Assembly (NCBI GenBank): GCA_017163975.1
Contig: JAFFSR010000218.1
Coordinates: forward strand, 6,947,501 to 7,011,500
Direction of reading: 5' to 3'
Source: Anastatus disparis
Lineage: Eukaryota; Arthropoda; Insecta; Hymenoptera; Eupelmidae
Length of the DNA: 64,000 nt
In this document: piece by piece, positions 1-12,879 of the stretch
Position numbering within the stretch: the first letter of the stretch is position 1
Layout of the letters: the number at the start of each line of letters is the position of its first letter
Notes under the pieces: generated by a model
What the model saw: only the letters and a program-made list of their open reading frames with translations
Databases searched by the model: none
Told to the model about the DNA's origin: nothing
Program-made: the position numbers and the translations under genes

Positions 1-2044
1 TTTTTTCCTCGTTTTTACGACATAGGAACAGAAAAAAAGGTACAAGGTTTGAAAAGGATAAAAAAATCTAAAAAAAAAAAGAGGAGGTATTTTTACTCGC
101 TTTTGGCTCTATCAATTTTCACTTTCCTTTGTCACGTTCAACGATGATCGGATGTAGTTTAGTTTACGATGATCGGAGAACAATCTGAAAGTAGAAAAAT
201 TGATAAAAGGGTGTGGTTGCTTGGATTTTCATTTGGTCCTGTTATTTACTTTGAGACAAAGTATTAATTTTTTAAAATTAGTTTTGTCGTTGTTTATTTT
301 CATTCGGCTATCCTTTCACAACCGAGAAATAAAGATTTAAAAGCAACAAACTATTTTAATGAATAAACAGGAGTACTTTAGCTGGATAAGATAAAATAAC
401 AATTTTGAATTGTAAAGTAGCATAAATATTACCAACTTTAAATATTCAGGTGTACGCAAAGCAAACTTTTTGATAAAGTTGATGACAGCTTTGTGAGAGT
501 AACTTTTGGAGTTCTGAAAAAATTTGTCTTTGTTAAATTATCTAACTTTGCTTTTTTCCCTAAAATTAAAAAAAAAATTAGCGCGCGCCAGAAAAATTTA
601 TTTATCTCAAATTTGAATTTGTTGAGAGAAAAACTTTTTTTTCTGCTCAGTAAAAGTTCAAAATAGTAAATTTTTCATCAAGATCAAACTTGTAATTATA
701 TTCAATTCTGTATAAAAGCTTTAAGTGTTTGGATTAATTCCCATAACTTTTTGCCAAGTATTAAATCGCGACTCTCAACCATGAAAACAAACTGTATAAA
801 ATTACTTTACAATAAAATAATATAATAACTAATTAATACAATAAATAATTAAAATAGAAACAATGTATAGCAACGTAAATAAGAAAAGTAAAATTTTTTA
901 GTTGAAGACTCAAAAATTAATCATTAAGCTACAGAAACTTATCCTCCAACAAAACTTTCTTCTCCAGCATCGCATTCTATTATCATTTAAGAATGAATTA
1001 TATTCACGCTTGAAATAGTTGATCTCCAAGTAAGTTCTATGGATTTGCTGATCTTAGCATTTCGTGGGGCGCATAAGCAAAACAAAGAAAATTTAATGGT
1101 TTTTTTTTGTTCTTCTCTTTTTAATGAGGTGCGCTAAGCTAAAAGAAAAAAAAATGTAAGAAAAGAGATCATTTACTCTCTTTTCATTGAATGAGAAAAT
1201 CAAGAGAATTCAAAATAACGAGCTGGAGGAAAGAGTAAAATATCGTACTAAGATAATAGCGTATTTGAAAGCAAGTATTTAATTCAATGTTAAAGATAAA
1301 GGAAGAAAACATTGAAGGTTCAAGAGAAAAGTTGTTGATTTGACGATAAAGTTGAAAGAAGAATAGAGAAATATTGTTGATGATTTATTTTGAAATTTTT
1401 TAGTTGCATAATTTAAATTTTTATCGAAATTCTTATTGATTATGTCATCGTCTTTCAAATTGTCCCGCGAAAAGTAGCACATTTGAACGCTGTCCCTTGA
1501 ACAATAATACATGTTAGCGATCCTTGCGATGACTAAATGGCTAAATGTGCTAGTTTTCGTAGCAAGAAATGAAATGTGTTACTCTTCGTTAGAAACGGCG
1601 GTATAGAGTGTGAATTAACGATGTTCTATGGTGTCTTAAGGAAGCAGAGTAGAATCCTATGCTTTAACATATAGGAGAGAAGAACTGCTGGCAACTTAAT
1701 GTAATAAAATATTTCTTAACTAAAACTTCTCTAAACGTCACTTTAAGCGGATGTAATAAGGTATATGATTTATACATAGTTACCGATTTTGTAGTTTTTC
1801 AAATTTTTAATCTTTATTCAAAAATTTTCCGAAATATCTCTATTTTAGGCTTTTTATTAGTAAAAATGGAAGGCTGTAATATAAAGTTATTTTTAAAAAT
1901 TTTGGATTAAGAATCAAAAACTTGGAAAACTGTAATGTCGGTATTTTACATTCCCTTAATATTTAACTCAAATTGCTATCAAATCTTTTTTCTGAATAAT
2001 ATGATGTTTTTAATATGTTAAAAAAGTTTTTTTTTTTAAATGCA
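1..2044. other. non-coding AT-rich DNA
   Basis: No coding region, RNA gene or clear element is visible. The longest open frame (1279-1512, minus) is A/T-driven, has no recognisable motif and is not supported as a gene. Confidence 0.6.
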
Positions 2045-2400
2045 AGACACCGCTTGGCTGTAGCAGGAGCGTCCCTTTCTTCGTCTTCAGGGCAAATTTA
2101 GCCTCGTGTCGAGACGGCTGATGCTATATTTTCCAGTAGTGACGCGTTACTCGTAAGAGGGCAGCATGAAGCCAAAATTTTTTTTCGGCGTAGATAACTA
2201 CTGCCCCGCGTTTAGTGTATACTAACTCAATTTCGGTTACGTTCGGCAATGTTCGTTGGCGCGAGCGTAATCGAACGCAACTGAGTGCGTACGCATTCGC
2301 AGTTTCTCGAGGTAACTGGACAGCAGTTGTCACAGCATTTAAGAGAGCAGCTAGCCTAAATCTTTAGAGCGCTAGGCTGCACCCAGTCTGTTTTGATAGT
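2045..2400. promoter_or_regulatory. GC-rich island, candidate promoter or 5' non-coding exon
   Basis: This block is clearly richer in G+C and CpG than the DNA on either side. It lies about 530 bp upstream of the start codon at 2927 and has no convincing open frame of its own (the 69-codon minus frame inside it has no family features). In AT-rich insect DNA such blocks often mark promoters or 5'UTR exons. The sequence TTTAAAAG just upstream of the ATG could be a splice acceptor joining a non-coding exon here to the coding exon. This is inference from composition and position only. Confidence 0.35.
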
Positions 2401-2926
2401 GGCTGTAAAAATATTATTCTGTGGATGTAGTGCAATGCGTGTACAATCGTAAATATAACCATTGCATCTTTTGGTATAACCTTTGCATCATCAACGCTTC
2501 AGTGTGTTTAGCTTTAAAAAATCATTCCATTAAAATAAAGTATTACGAAAATATAAAAATCAACACTGAAAAATTGAATTCGTTGTAAGTAATAATACAT
2601 TTTTAATTATTATGTGATTAAAGATCGTTACAACTTATTATGGATTTCAATAAAAAAACCTGTCTAATATATCAAAGAATATTAAAATTATATTTTTACA
2701 AAAATATGCATATATAATTAGAGTCAATAGTAAAGTTATTTTAATAAGTAAAAATTTTAAGTAATTTTATAAAAATTAAGTATTTTTGTGTAACAAGATC
2801 TGTAAAGTAAATAAAATAATTATAATGATATATTGCCTTTGATATTTGTTTTCTGTTTTTTTATATATATAATGTTCATCATTGATAATTATTAAATTAT
2901 TTATATATAATTTAAAAGGTGAAAAA

Positions 2927-3313
2927 ATGGATAAAAAAGACAATCCAAATAAAGCTGGAAGCTCTGGAAATCAGTCAAGAATGGAATCAAATTCTCCAAC
3001 AAGTTCAGATGACGAAGATGAGATGATGAACATGACTTCAAATTCAGAAAATAATGATATTGAATATGAAGCTCTAGAAAGGTATTATATGGGTGAAATA
3101 AAATCTTTATTGGATGATTTGGATGATCATCCACCTCCACGGACAATTGAAGAAAAAAGAGAAGCAATGGCAAGGAAAATAGAAAAACTTAAAACTATTG
3201 TATTACAAGTTCGTAAGAATTATATGGAACATCAGAAAGAGAAAGCTGATGCTATTCCCAGATACAGTGATGATAGTGATGATCAAAACTCACCAAATAA
3301 AGTTACTTTGTAG
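2927..3313 (+). CDS. unrecognised acidic 128-residue protein, single coding exon
   Basis: I do not recognise this family. The ATG at 2927 is preceded by a run of A and followed by G, a good insect start context; the frame also runs upstream without an ATG, so this is the first methionine. The protein has three parts. Residues 1-45 are polar and rich in Ser, Asn, Asp and Glu, with an SSDDEDE cluster that would suit casein kinase 2. Residues about 46-105 look helical and charged (a YYMGEIKSLLDD stretch, a PPP break, then a Lys/Glu-rich segment with heptad-like Leu/Ile/Val spacing). The tail is acidic and ends in SPNKVTL. There is no signal peptide, membrane segment, zinc site or enzyme motif. 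A small nuclear or adaptor-type phosphoprotein is possible but only a guess. The amino-acid mix is unlike the poly-Phe/Lys frames elsewhere in the window, which supports real coding. An intronless retrocopy or the last exon of a longer gene are alternatives. Confidence 0.65.
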   Translation: MDKKDNPNKAGSSGNQSRMESNSPTSSDDEDEMMNMTSNSENNDIEYEALERYYMGEIKSLLDDLDDHPPPRTIEEKREAMARKIEKLKTIVLQVRKNYMEHQKEKADAIPRYSDDSDDQNSPNKVTL

Positions 3314-3336
3314 AAATAATATTAACCTTGATGAAA

Positions 3337-3342
3337 AATAAA
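3337..3342 (+). terminator. poly(A) signal AATAAA
   Basis: A canonical AATAAA lies 23 bases after the stop codon of the 128-residue gene, followed by a T-rich stretch. It would give a very short 3'UTR. Confidence 0.45.
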
Positions 3343-5759
3343 TTTTCTCAATTTATTTTTATATTTGTCTGATGAATTCCAAGTTTGATTTTGTGTTGTC
3401 TGTTTTTATTTTTTCTACTCTGTAGCATTATACTAGAATAGAGTGAGTATTAAAATCGAAACAATCGGAAAGAACATTTGTTTATTTATCATTGACCAAA
3501 CAATCATACCCTTATATTTAAATGTCATGATTTCATATATTTAAGGTAGTGTTTACTCTACAATCGGTTTAAGAAGTATAGCTTATTGAGAACGGAATGT
3601 ACATGCGTGCGTTGATGTGTTTCAATATAAAAGTTTTTGTACACTCAGCTCACTCACACTAAGACTCTTTGCATTCGTATGTGCTAACACATGTGTACGC
3701 GCAAGAAAATATAAACGCGGCAACGTCGCTTTGTACTCTTTGAGAAGGAGAGAGAAAGAGATGGAAATAGAGTGCCTGTCTCTCTCGTTCTTGTATTTAA
3801 ACGTGCGCAATTGGCTGCACAATGCTGCCATGTCTTTTCGATACGTAACTCGGCACCACAAATACTTATCATTTTCATTTATAATTACTCGAAAATTGGG
3901 TGGCTAAGCTTTGCCAGATTTAAATATAATATTTATAATGATGGTAAAATTATAGTATTAGTTCTTTATCAGTTTTCAAAAAAGATATTGATGAAAACCA
4001 GTGATAATTTTAGATAACCACATGAGGCAACTTTATAGCTCAATATCTCAAAAACAGTGTGGCCATAATCTTTTTAAAATTTTAACACGTTAGGTATCGG
4101 GCCTTTTTCTATCTGCAGTTAAATTTTTTTAAGACTCTCGAAAAAATGAACAAAAGTATATGCTACCTTAACGCATTTATCATATGTATCAATAAAATAT
4201 AAATAAATAAAGAAAATTTTGAAAACATTGTACACTGAAAATTACAATTTTTAACTATCGAATATTTTTCTAAAGTAAAAACTGATGAATATATGCAAAT
4301 AGATAAAGTATTTTTTATGAATCTGTTTAAAAATTCTTAAGAAAAAATCGTAGATGAATAAAATTAACGAGATTTTAAAGAGAGATAAAATATCTTAATT
4401 TTTGTGTTAATATGTCGAGAAAATTTTTCAAATTATAGATAAATTAAAAAATTTTTTAAATAAAAAAATATTTGTAATAACTTTTTTTTTTTAAATTAGA
4501 CTTTTGAAAAAATTTTCATAAAGTCAAATTTGTATTAAGTGGTTAAAAAAAATTTTTTTCGAAAATGGCAGAACAAACTATGATGATTATTATTGTATTT
4601 TTCAAATTTATTCTTATTAACAATTGTCTTGAAAAGGAAATGAATTTTATTTTCAAGAAGTTAAGAATTTATTGAAAATTTGATTTAAAAAAAAAAATTT
4701 AATTCAGCATAATTAAAAAATTTTACTTAAAGAGATAGAACAATATTAAATTATATAGGATATTAATCTGTTTCAGAGAGTTGATGCAATAAAAATTTAT
4801 TAAGTTTTAATCACAGAATATTATAGTGATATAAGTGATATTTCTACGGGGCCCGTTTAATAGATTGGGATATGGTAAGAATGCAGCATGTTGACCGCAG
4901 AACGCCATAAAAAGTAGTCCCCAATTTCCTACGCGTTAACAATGTAGATCTATTATTATTTTGCAATTATTCTTTAAAAAAGTTATTATTTATATAGCCC
5001 ATGACACTCGTCGCATAATAAAGAATCTAAATTTAAAAATGATCAGTTCAATAGTTTTTGAGATATTTGGGAACAAACAAACGAACGCTGTCCTTTCAAA
5101 TAATAATAAGATTTTTTATTTTTGTTATTATTATTATTATTTTTCTTTATTATGCTGGAGTACGTTATAATGAGTAAAAATAAGACAAATTACAACTGCA
5201 GAGAAACATGCAGTACAACGCTTGAAAGTAACACAACATATAATAGATCAGATTCGCAAATTCTATCTCGATTCACCAAAAATCTGTTAGATGTGTTTTT
5301 TAATATCTTCCAAAAATTTGGATTAACGAAAAATCCATAAAATCCACAACCCTGTAATTAAACTTTCCACTTTGAAACATAAAAGTATACCACGCCTCAA
5401 TAATTTGATACTTGTAAATTACAGAGAGTGTCTGGAAACTTTACATCAATGGGTTTTTGAATGAGGCGCTTAAATAAAACTTAGAAAAATGTAAATACAA
5501 TGTTTCCATGTAAACTTATATTTAAAAAATACAAAATTAAAAATTTTTTTGATTTCGTTCATAAGATTAATGACGAAAATTTTTTTAAAGTGCTAAATAT
5601 TGAAGATTTGAAAATTATAATTAGTAACAAAAATTGAGATTTTTCAAGCGAACTATATTCACTATCAATAGAACGTATGCAAATTGCTTGGTTTTGTAAG
5701 TAAAGTTCTAGATAATTTTAAAAAGAATAAAAACTATTGATCATTTATTTTTTACTCTG
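3343..5759. other. non-coding DNA with a GC-richer patch at 3600-3900
   Basis: No gene is supported. The patch at 3600-3900 is richer in G+C and contains TATAAAAG (3626-3633) about 30 bases before a TCACAC sequence, so it could be a weak core promoter, but no exon can be tied to it. Overlapping open frames on both strands there come from GA/CT-rich sequence. A second GC-richer patch is at 4845-4940. Confidence 0.5.
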
Positions 5760-6210
5760 GTTTAACCCCGTTCTACATCCCAAATATTGTCCAGCAACTA
5801 CAAAGTACCTGAACTTGATAACGGAACGGGTTCAGCATAAATTCTTAAGATTACCGGAGGAATGGGGTTGACTTGATTTTTCTTCTTTTTTTCAGCACAA
5901 TTATGCGTCCCTGTACTTTAAGCTCTCGGTTGGTAGATCGGAGGATCAACATCATTATAATGATGCGGTGCTTCTCCGCATAATTTTACTTGCGGGAAAG
6001 TAAATTTCCATCCCGGAGACTAGTGACAATTTGACATTTAACCAAAGTAATCATGATATTAGAATTCACAGTCTCTTGGTTTGGAAAGCTGAGAGATTGT
6101 CTTTCGGCTAGAGTTACATAGTCTATCAAAATGTATAGAGTTTCGGTTTGTTCTTGGTTTACGACTGCATGTCGTTGTTTAGTATATTTGAAGGGATTTT
6201 TAGAAGTCAC

Positions 6211-7509
6211 TTTTCTTTTATTTACTTCTAATTATTGTTGTGTTGAATTTTAAAAAGTTAGTTTTTCTGAATGATTTTCTAATTTTTCACGCAACTAATT
6301 ATTAATACTTTGATTATTGTTAACAAATTATTTGGTTTAGTACTTTTTCCAAATTTCTATTTTCACTTGAACGATTTGTTTTTATTAAATTATTCATTCG
6401 AACGACTCGCTCATTATTCTTCTCAATTTATCGCTTGAAATAAAAGTTTAAGCAGTTAGAGAAACTTAAGATGTGCAATTATTTATTTTTCTTATGAAAA
6501 AACTTATAATTGAAATTCTTACAATAAAAACAATTAAAAACTCTAAATTAAACTTCCAAAACACCTTATCATCGTTTCACATGTAATTCAAACGTTCGAT
6601 AACAAATTAAAAAGTAATTTTTAAGCAACGCATGCAACGCGTCTCGTTTTAACTTATATCAACCTCGAATATTTTCTTAGCATCGACAAACGAAGTAAAA
6701 AGTGAAATCGTGTTCGAGAAAAAAGGGGAACAAAACTTTTCCATATACATAAAACTAGCTCCCAGCAATCTGTTGTCCTCTTTTATATGGTAGAAATATA
6801 TACGTGTACTTCCTCTATACGAGGAGGATTCGCGAAATGGAAATTGAAAACATATTCAAAAAAGCCTCAATTCACTTCTGCCTTTTTCCCCGAGACTCTC
6901 ACCCATCTAGACTTGTATAAAGGAAAATTCTTGAAACAAATGCAGCAGGCATCTTCCTTTCTTCCTTTTTAACATGTGCGCACAACATATATTCCCTCTC
7001 TGGCGTACAACCACATTATAAACTCGCAATATAAAAGGAAATTCTAGAAAAAAAAGAGAGAGTTACAATTTTCTTTATATGTGAAGTTGTGCGTTATTTT
7101 TTAGTGGAAGGCTATACGCTAAAAAGAATTTTATTTCCTTTATTTTCCTCTTCTTTTTATTTTGTATTACTGCTCTATCTTCAATCTAGAGAAAATAAAT
7201 TTTTTATGTAAAATCGTAGAGAGAAAGAGAGAGAGTTAAAATTCTATTTGTCGAACGATTTTATTACCGCTGTTACTGTTAGCTCTCTCTCTCTCCCTCC
7301 AGCTTTTTTTATGTCTTTTTTGTGGGTAAGGTGACTATTACAAGCTGAGCACTTGTTGGATCAGTGTAACGTACTGGATGTTTTCTGGGTACTCGGTTGG
7401 AATTTTTTATATTTTTTATCAAAAGAGAGTAAAACGTTGTATGAAGAATGCAGGAAAAATGTGTTTGGGTTAGGTATTGTTTTTAAAGACACTTATTTCT
7501 TATATTTAA
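6211..7509. other. non-coding AT-rich DNA
   Basis: Contains short GA and CT runs (7220-7240 and 7283-7300) and no supported gene. Confidence 0.55.
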
Positions 7510-7880
7510 TCGTTGACTGTGTTTACTTACTGTAGTAGCTACACTAATTTAACCATAATTGGTTATAGTTCATTTAGAACTAATCATAAAATTTGAAAAA
7601 AATTTAAACAATATCCATATGACAAAAATATATTGTATCCGAAAAAATTTAGTGTCATTTGTAATCTTAAAAAACAAAAAAAAATGATAAAAAATTTTCT
7701 TTTTGTTTTAGAATTTTATGAAAAAAGCTTTTAATTGTAAATTTTATCTTAAAATATTTTTAAAAAAGTCGCAGTAACATATGTTTAATCAAAAAAATTT
7801 TTTCTATAATAAAATTTTTCATGATTAGTCATTAAAATGCTAGTGAAAAAATTGAAAAATCAGTACCATACAAATAACCC
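7510..7880 (+). repeat. dispersed repeat, copy 1 of 4 (plus)
   Basis: Shares an ordered set of diverged segments with 49165-49575 (same orientation) and with the reverse complements of 12880-13212 and 21140-21450. It starts with a GACTGTGTTTACT-like block and TACTGTAGTAGCTA, then a block near TATCC-GAAAAAA, then the characteristic AATTTTATGAAAAA followed by a GTCGCAGTAAC segment. It has no open frame and no clear terminal repeats. It is probably a decayed non-autonomous transposon; orientation is set arbitrarily by this copy. Confidence 0.55.
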
Positions 7881-10436
7881 AAAAATATACATTACACACA
7901 AAAAAAATCATAATCTTCATTTTCTTGTCGTGCGCATACACAAATAACGTCAGAGAAATATAATGTCCAAGTTAAAATAAACGAAAACCTTTCTCGCTCG
8001 AATATCATTCCTCTCTTCCTCATCTTCTTTCAACTAAAAAGTTCTTTAGTATATTTGAGAATCATTTACATTTAAGATCGCCTCTTCGCCGCTCTCCTGC
8101 CCTCCTCCAGCCTCGGCTCAAAGTATCTTTTAAGTGTCTGCGATGTCGATAATGGCATAGAGTCGTACTACCGTGAACAATTTTAAAAGCACAAAGAAAA
8201 GCTCCATGGCACTTTTAATTAATTTGCATTGGCTTAAGTAAGAAATATTTCTAGAGCCGGTGTAATAAATTTAATGATAAAGGTGGAAAATAGATTGAAA
8301 TTGTTTATTATGCTTTCGTAGCAAATTATTTAAACATATTTTTATTTTTTTATTGTATTGTCAAACATACGTATTTATTTAGCCCGTTGTAGTCGCAAGT
8401 GACGTGTAAGTCACACATAAATTTTTCACGTGATGTAAGCAAAATGCGACGTAACAAATACGTTATTTAGATCAAAGTCAACTACTTTCGATATTTTTAT
8501 GGGGGCCTAAAATAGCTTTGATCCATTAACAACCGAGAAAACTAAAAAAAAAAAAAAACGATTGAATTATAAATTGCCGAAATCTCTTAGTTCAAGGCCA
8601 AAAGATCTTTATGACGTAATTTTATCACTATTTTTCAGCTTTCTCATGGTCACGGTCTTGACGGATTAATATTTATGTGTAGAAATGTAGAAATCTGTAG
8701 ATATAAAAAAAATTCTATGTATAAAAATATTACACTAACCAAGAAAAAAAGAATGAAAAAAATAAGAGTTGAGAAAAACTTAACCGATAATCTCCATTGT
8801 TAAAAAATTCAAGAATCATATAAAGCTTTGAAAAAAGCTTTTAAATAGTTTCAACTTTTGCGCCGACGAAAAAAAAACATAGTGAAAAATAGATTTCCCT
8901 CCAATAGAATTCGGAAACACACAAAATCTTATAAAAGATGAGTTCCGCCGAAGCTTCTTCATCTCTCCAAAGTCACCTGCGAAGAATATATATTTAAAAG
9001 AAAAAAGGACAAAAATGAAAAGGAGAAAAAAAGGCCTGATGAAAAAAGAGTCACGAAAGAAATCGAGTGTTCGCGGGGTCAATGCATTTTAAAATAGGAT
9101 CTCGTATAATAACGTAATAACGCAAAAGGCTCTTTTTTTTCTAACAAAAGAACGAAAAAAAAATGAGGGAAAAATGAGAAGGTAAAAAAGAGTGAGAAAA
9201 TAAAGAACGAGAGAAGAAAGCCGCAGAGAGGAGCGAGAATTATATGCAAAGAGCTAATTCTTATTCTCGCTTCTCTTGGCTATTATATCCTTTTTTTTTT
9301 AAACTTGATTTTTGCTCTGCGTTTGTTCAACGAGATTTTTTTCTTCTCTTTTTTTCATCCTTTAGAAATATAAATGCATTTTAATTGGCCTCAAAGTATA
9401 TATTTTGTATCGCTAATGAAAAAATTTAAAATGTCAAAGCTCCTCTAATTTTTGTTCATTTTATTTTTTTAATCAAAGAAATGAGACTAAAATTGTTTGA
9501 ATTAAGGACGAGTCACTTAATTTTTGTGATTTCACTTGGAGGACTTCGTCCAAATGGTTATTCATTTTGTTGAAGTGTTGCGGAAGGATTTCTGCATGCA
9601 AAGATATAAATTTACACACAGATTCGTTTCTCGATGTAAATTTAAATTAATTTTTTTTCAAGCCACGAAAAATATGTAAAATTCATATGATTATTCATTA
9701 TTTTCTTCTCGCAAAATTTTAATAGTTTACCACGCTGAGGTGACTTATTCAAAAAAATTTAAAATTCATAACAGTAGTATTCAACTCGTTATATGACTAA
9801 GAAAAAATATTTAATCCAAACCCCTCCGGGTATGATTGAATTTTAAAATATAGTAATAAAAAGATTGAGAAAACATTGTGAAAATTTTTCTAAAAATGAA
9901 TAAAATGAAAATAGAATTTAAAAGTCAATACTTCAAGCGTCGAGTGCGCTTTGAAATAGAAAAGATTTTAAAGTATGGTCAAATACCTCAAATTCAATTT
10001 CTTTTTTCTTGCCCAATCGTGCCGCAGAAGTACTTTTTGAAATTTCAAAATAAGAAGAAAAAAAAATAATCTTTAAAAGGATCTTCGAAATATTTTTCAA
10101 AGTTTTTATTGAAAACAATCGAGAATTTCAAGGGGCACACTGCCAAGTACTTTAGGAACATATCGTTTTGAGTTTAAACAAAGGGCTTAATGATAAATTG
10201 TGTTCGCTTTGTTTTGTCTTAAAATAGTAATAAATTTTAAATAAAATACACGAAAATTTAATTAAGTCCCAGAGTCTATTTAACCTTAAATAATTTTTAA
10301 ATAATAATACCCGATATTTTTAGAATCAAATTGATAATTATATAATTATTGATTTTTTTAAAACGTGCCAAGTTCATAATTACTTTTCAATTTATAAACG
10401 AAAAGTTACATATAACCTAATAAGTGATTCCTCTCG
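7881..10436. other. non-coding DNA
   Basis: Mostly A-rich or purine-rich. The only possible coding hint is a minus-strand splice-acceptor-like tract at 8977-9060 followed by an open frame to 8816 (about 53 codons). I do not call this a gene because no donor, partner exon or known motif is seen. Confidence 0.5.
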
Positions 10437-10438
10437 TA

Positions 10439-10892
10439 CACTGAGAGAAAGAAACAATTCATTTAAATAACGTTTCGTAACTATTAAATTACGCCAAGTC
10501 AGATGACTCAATTATATCATTTAGTAATAGTTACTAAACCATATTTGAATAAAACCTACGAAGAAATTCTATTTCAACAAATTTTTTTGAGGTTAGAATT
10601 TCTCATTTTCAAAGGCAAAATATATTTTTATTACTAAATATCTTCCAATATAATGAAATATTCTCCGAGATAATTTTTTTAATCAATCATTTATTATTTT
10701 TTCATTATATTAAATGTCACAATTTCTTTCTTTAAAAAAATATTAAATCATAAAAATTCGACATCCCATTTAATTCTCATTTAGTAATTACTTTACGAAT
10801 ATTTCATTTTACCAAATAGATTTATTTATATGAAATAAATCATCAAAAAATGGCTCAATAATATATATTTAATTCATTTCTTTTTCTCAGTG
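10439..10892. mobile_element. MITE-like element with TA target duplication
   Basis: The left end reads CACTGAGAGAAAGAAA and the right end is its near-exact inverse, TTTCTTTTTCTCAGTG. TA lies immediately outside both ends (10437-10438 and 10893-10894). The inverted similarity continues inward imperfectly: ATTCATTT near both ends, and TTTAGTAATAGTTACTAAA on the left against TTTAGTAATTACTTTACG on the right. At 454 bp with no open frame, it fits a non-autonomous element moved by a Tc1/mariner-type transposase (TA target), though the mobilising family is inferred. Confidence 0.75.
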
Positions 10893-11041
10893 TATTAAAA
10901 AAATCAACAAACAAAAAATATTAGTATTATTCCTGTAAACTTAACCTATAAAAATCGCCGAAAAGTTCTTACTACGCAATTTGGTACGGTCATAAAGAAA
11001 GTCAAGTAAAATAAAAAAAGAACTTAAAGTTCAATAGTAAC

Positions 11042-11043
<2 letters not shown>

Positions 11044-11073
<30 letters not shown>
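11044..11073. repeat. (GA)n microsatellite
   Basis: Uninterrupted GA dinucleotides, about 14 units. Confidence 0.95.
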
Positions 11074-11077
<4 letters not shown>

Positions 11078-12879
11078 ATAGAAATTGTAATTTGCAGTAG
11101 CAGTGCGGATCGAATGTTTATTCTGTCATCTCCTGCAGGCTATCTAAAGCACTTTCTCTCCATACCCCTAACCTAACCTTATATATATATACGTTCATCT
11201 TGTTTGATCCGTTACTACATACTTCGTTCCTTTATTTTCTTTATCCCTGGCTCTACCAGCGCATGTATGGTAAAAGTTAAAGATAAGAAAGAGAGAGAAA
11301 GATAGACAGATAAGTTCAACAGCTTCAATTTTCGTTTTCTCTTCTATCTTCTCCTTTTTTGTTACCTTCTTCTATATAGTTTGTTAGAGTTCGGTGCACG
11401 GTAAATGTCGTAGCCGAATTTCATTTGTTTTAGGGAAGGTTATGTTAGTTTTTGGAGGAGGAGAGAAAAAGAAGGAGAATGTAGAATGCTTTTACTTCTT
11501 CTTCCCTTTTTTTTTATCTTATTAGTCTTGCTAATTAACAATGAGAAATTCTTTTTACGAGGTGGTTAGACAGTGACTACCTCATCTTTCTTTTTTTAAT
11601 TTTCATAATTAAAGTTTCAGAACAGAAAAATTTTTGAATTATCTAACATCTAAATTTCTATGAAATAATTTTCGTCAAATTCAATGGAATCCGGTGCTTT
11701 CGTTAACAACTAAATTTTCAATAATATATTTAACAATAAATTGAATATTATATATTTAAGATTATAAAAGCAGTTCAACATGAATTGCTATTTCAATCCA
11801 AATTTCATCACAATAGGTAATCGCGCAACAATTCCACGAAATCTAGATTTTGAAATTATTGCATTTTCAATGGCTAATCAGTGACCGTTGCATTGTTAAT
11901 AATTTTCTAATTGAAGTATTAATACTTAAACATTCTCGGGAAATGTTATATTTATATGTGCTTTGAATTAATCAGAAAATTTATTTGGTTGCATGATTCT
12001 GATATATATGATCGGAACAATAAATAGCTAAGCTTACTTGTTTTTTTTTTTCGCAATCCTTGAATGAAAATTTTATTAACATCGATGATTCAGTATTAAG
12101 AGGACGCCGTATCTTCTACCCTGGTAGAAGAGTTTTTCTTCTCTTCATCTATTAAAAAACTTTTAATTGCAAAAAAAAAACAAATAGATGCATGCTCTAA
12201 ATATAATTAAAATAAGAAGTACATTTTTTATTCATAGAAAAAAATTCGACACACAGTTTTGGAGAAAATTTGCTATTACGAGCTATTGTGTTTTCGTAAT
12301 TTTAAATTTTGGTCATGCATCTCTTTATTCTTTGTGAAAATTAGAAACTTTTAAATAAATAATGAAGAATACTATTAAATTAGAACAGGAGATATTCCAT
12401 CCTCTTTAAGTCTGCATTTTTTGTAACCGTAACATATATTATTTTAACTATTACCTCTAACTATAGTTTGTTAAACTCAACCAAATTAAATAAAAAAAGT
12501 TATCCAAACCCAATTAACTTTCAGACTGAATTAATCCCTAAAAAGGGTACTTCACTTTATTTTTTACTGAATATATTATAGGCATGACAATGCAAATCAA
12601 TTGTAATTCCAACCATTAAGTATAACCGCATACAAGTTGCTTTTTAACACATATTAGATGAGACTTTAATGGGAAAACCACGTTCGCCCAAAACCCAACA
12701 TTTTGCGACTCTAGTAAAATAGGAGAGCTAAGAGAGATGGAAGTATGCTTTCAACGAGAATGCAAGCTCGAGTACTTGATTGACTAAGAATGTCAGAGCA
12801 ATTCGGTGGAAAGAAAATTTCGAATTTTTAGATCTTTTTTTTGGAATTTTCAATTTTTAAGTAGATTTAAACGTATATA
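11074..12879. other. non-coding AT-rich DNA
   Basis: No supported gene. A short inverted pair, CTTCTACC and GGTAGAAG separated by CT, lies at 12114-12131. Confidence 0.55.

Noticed and set aside
5986..6210. 74-codon minus frame
   Set aside because: No recognisable motif, start context or splice partner.
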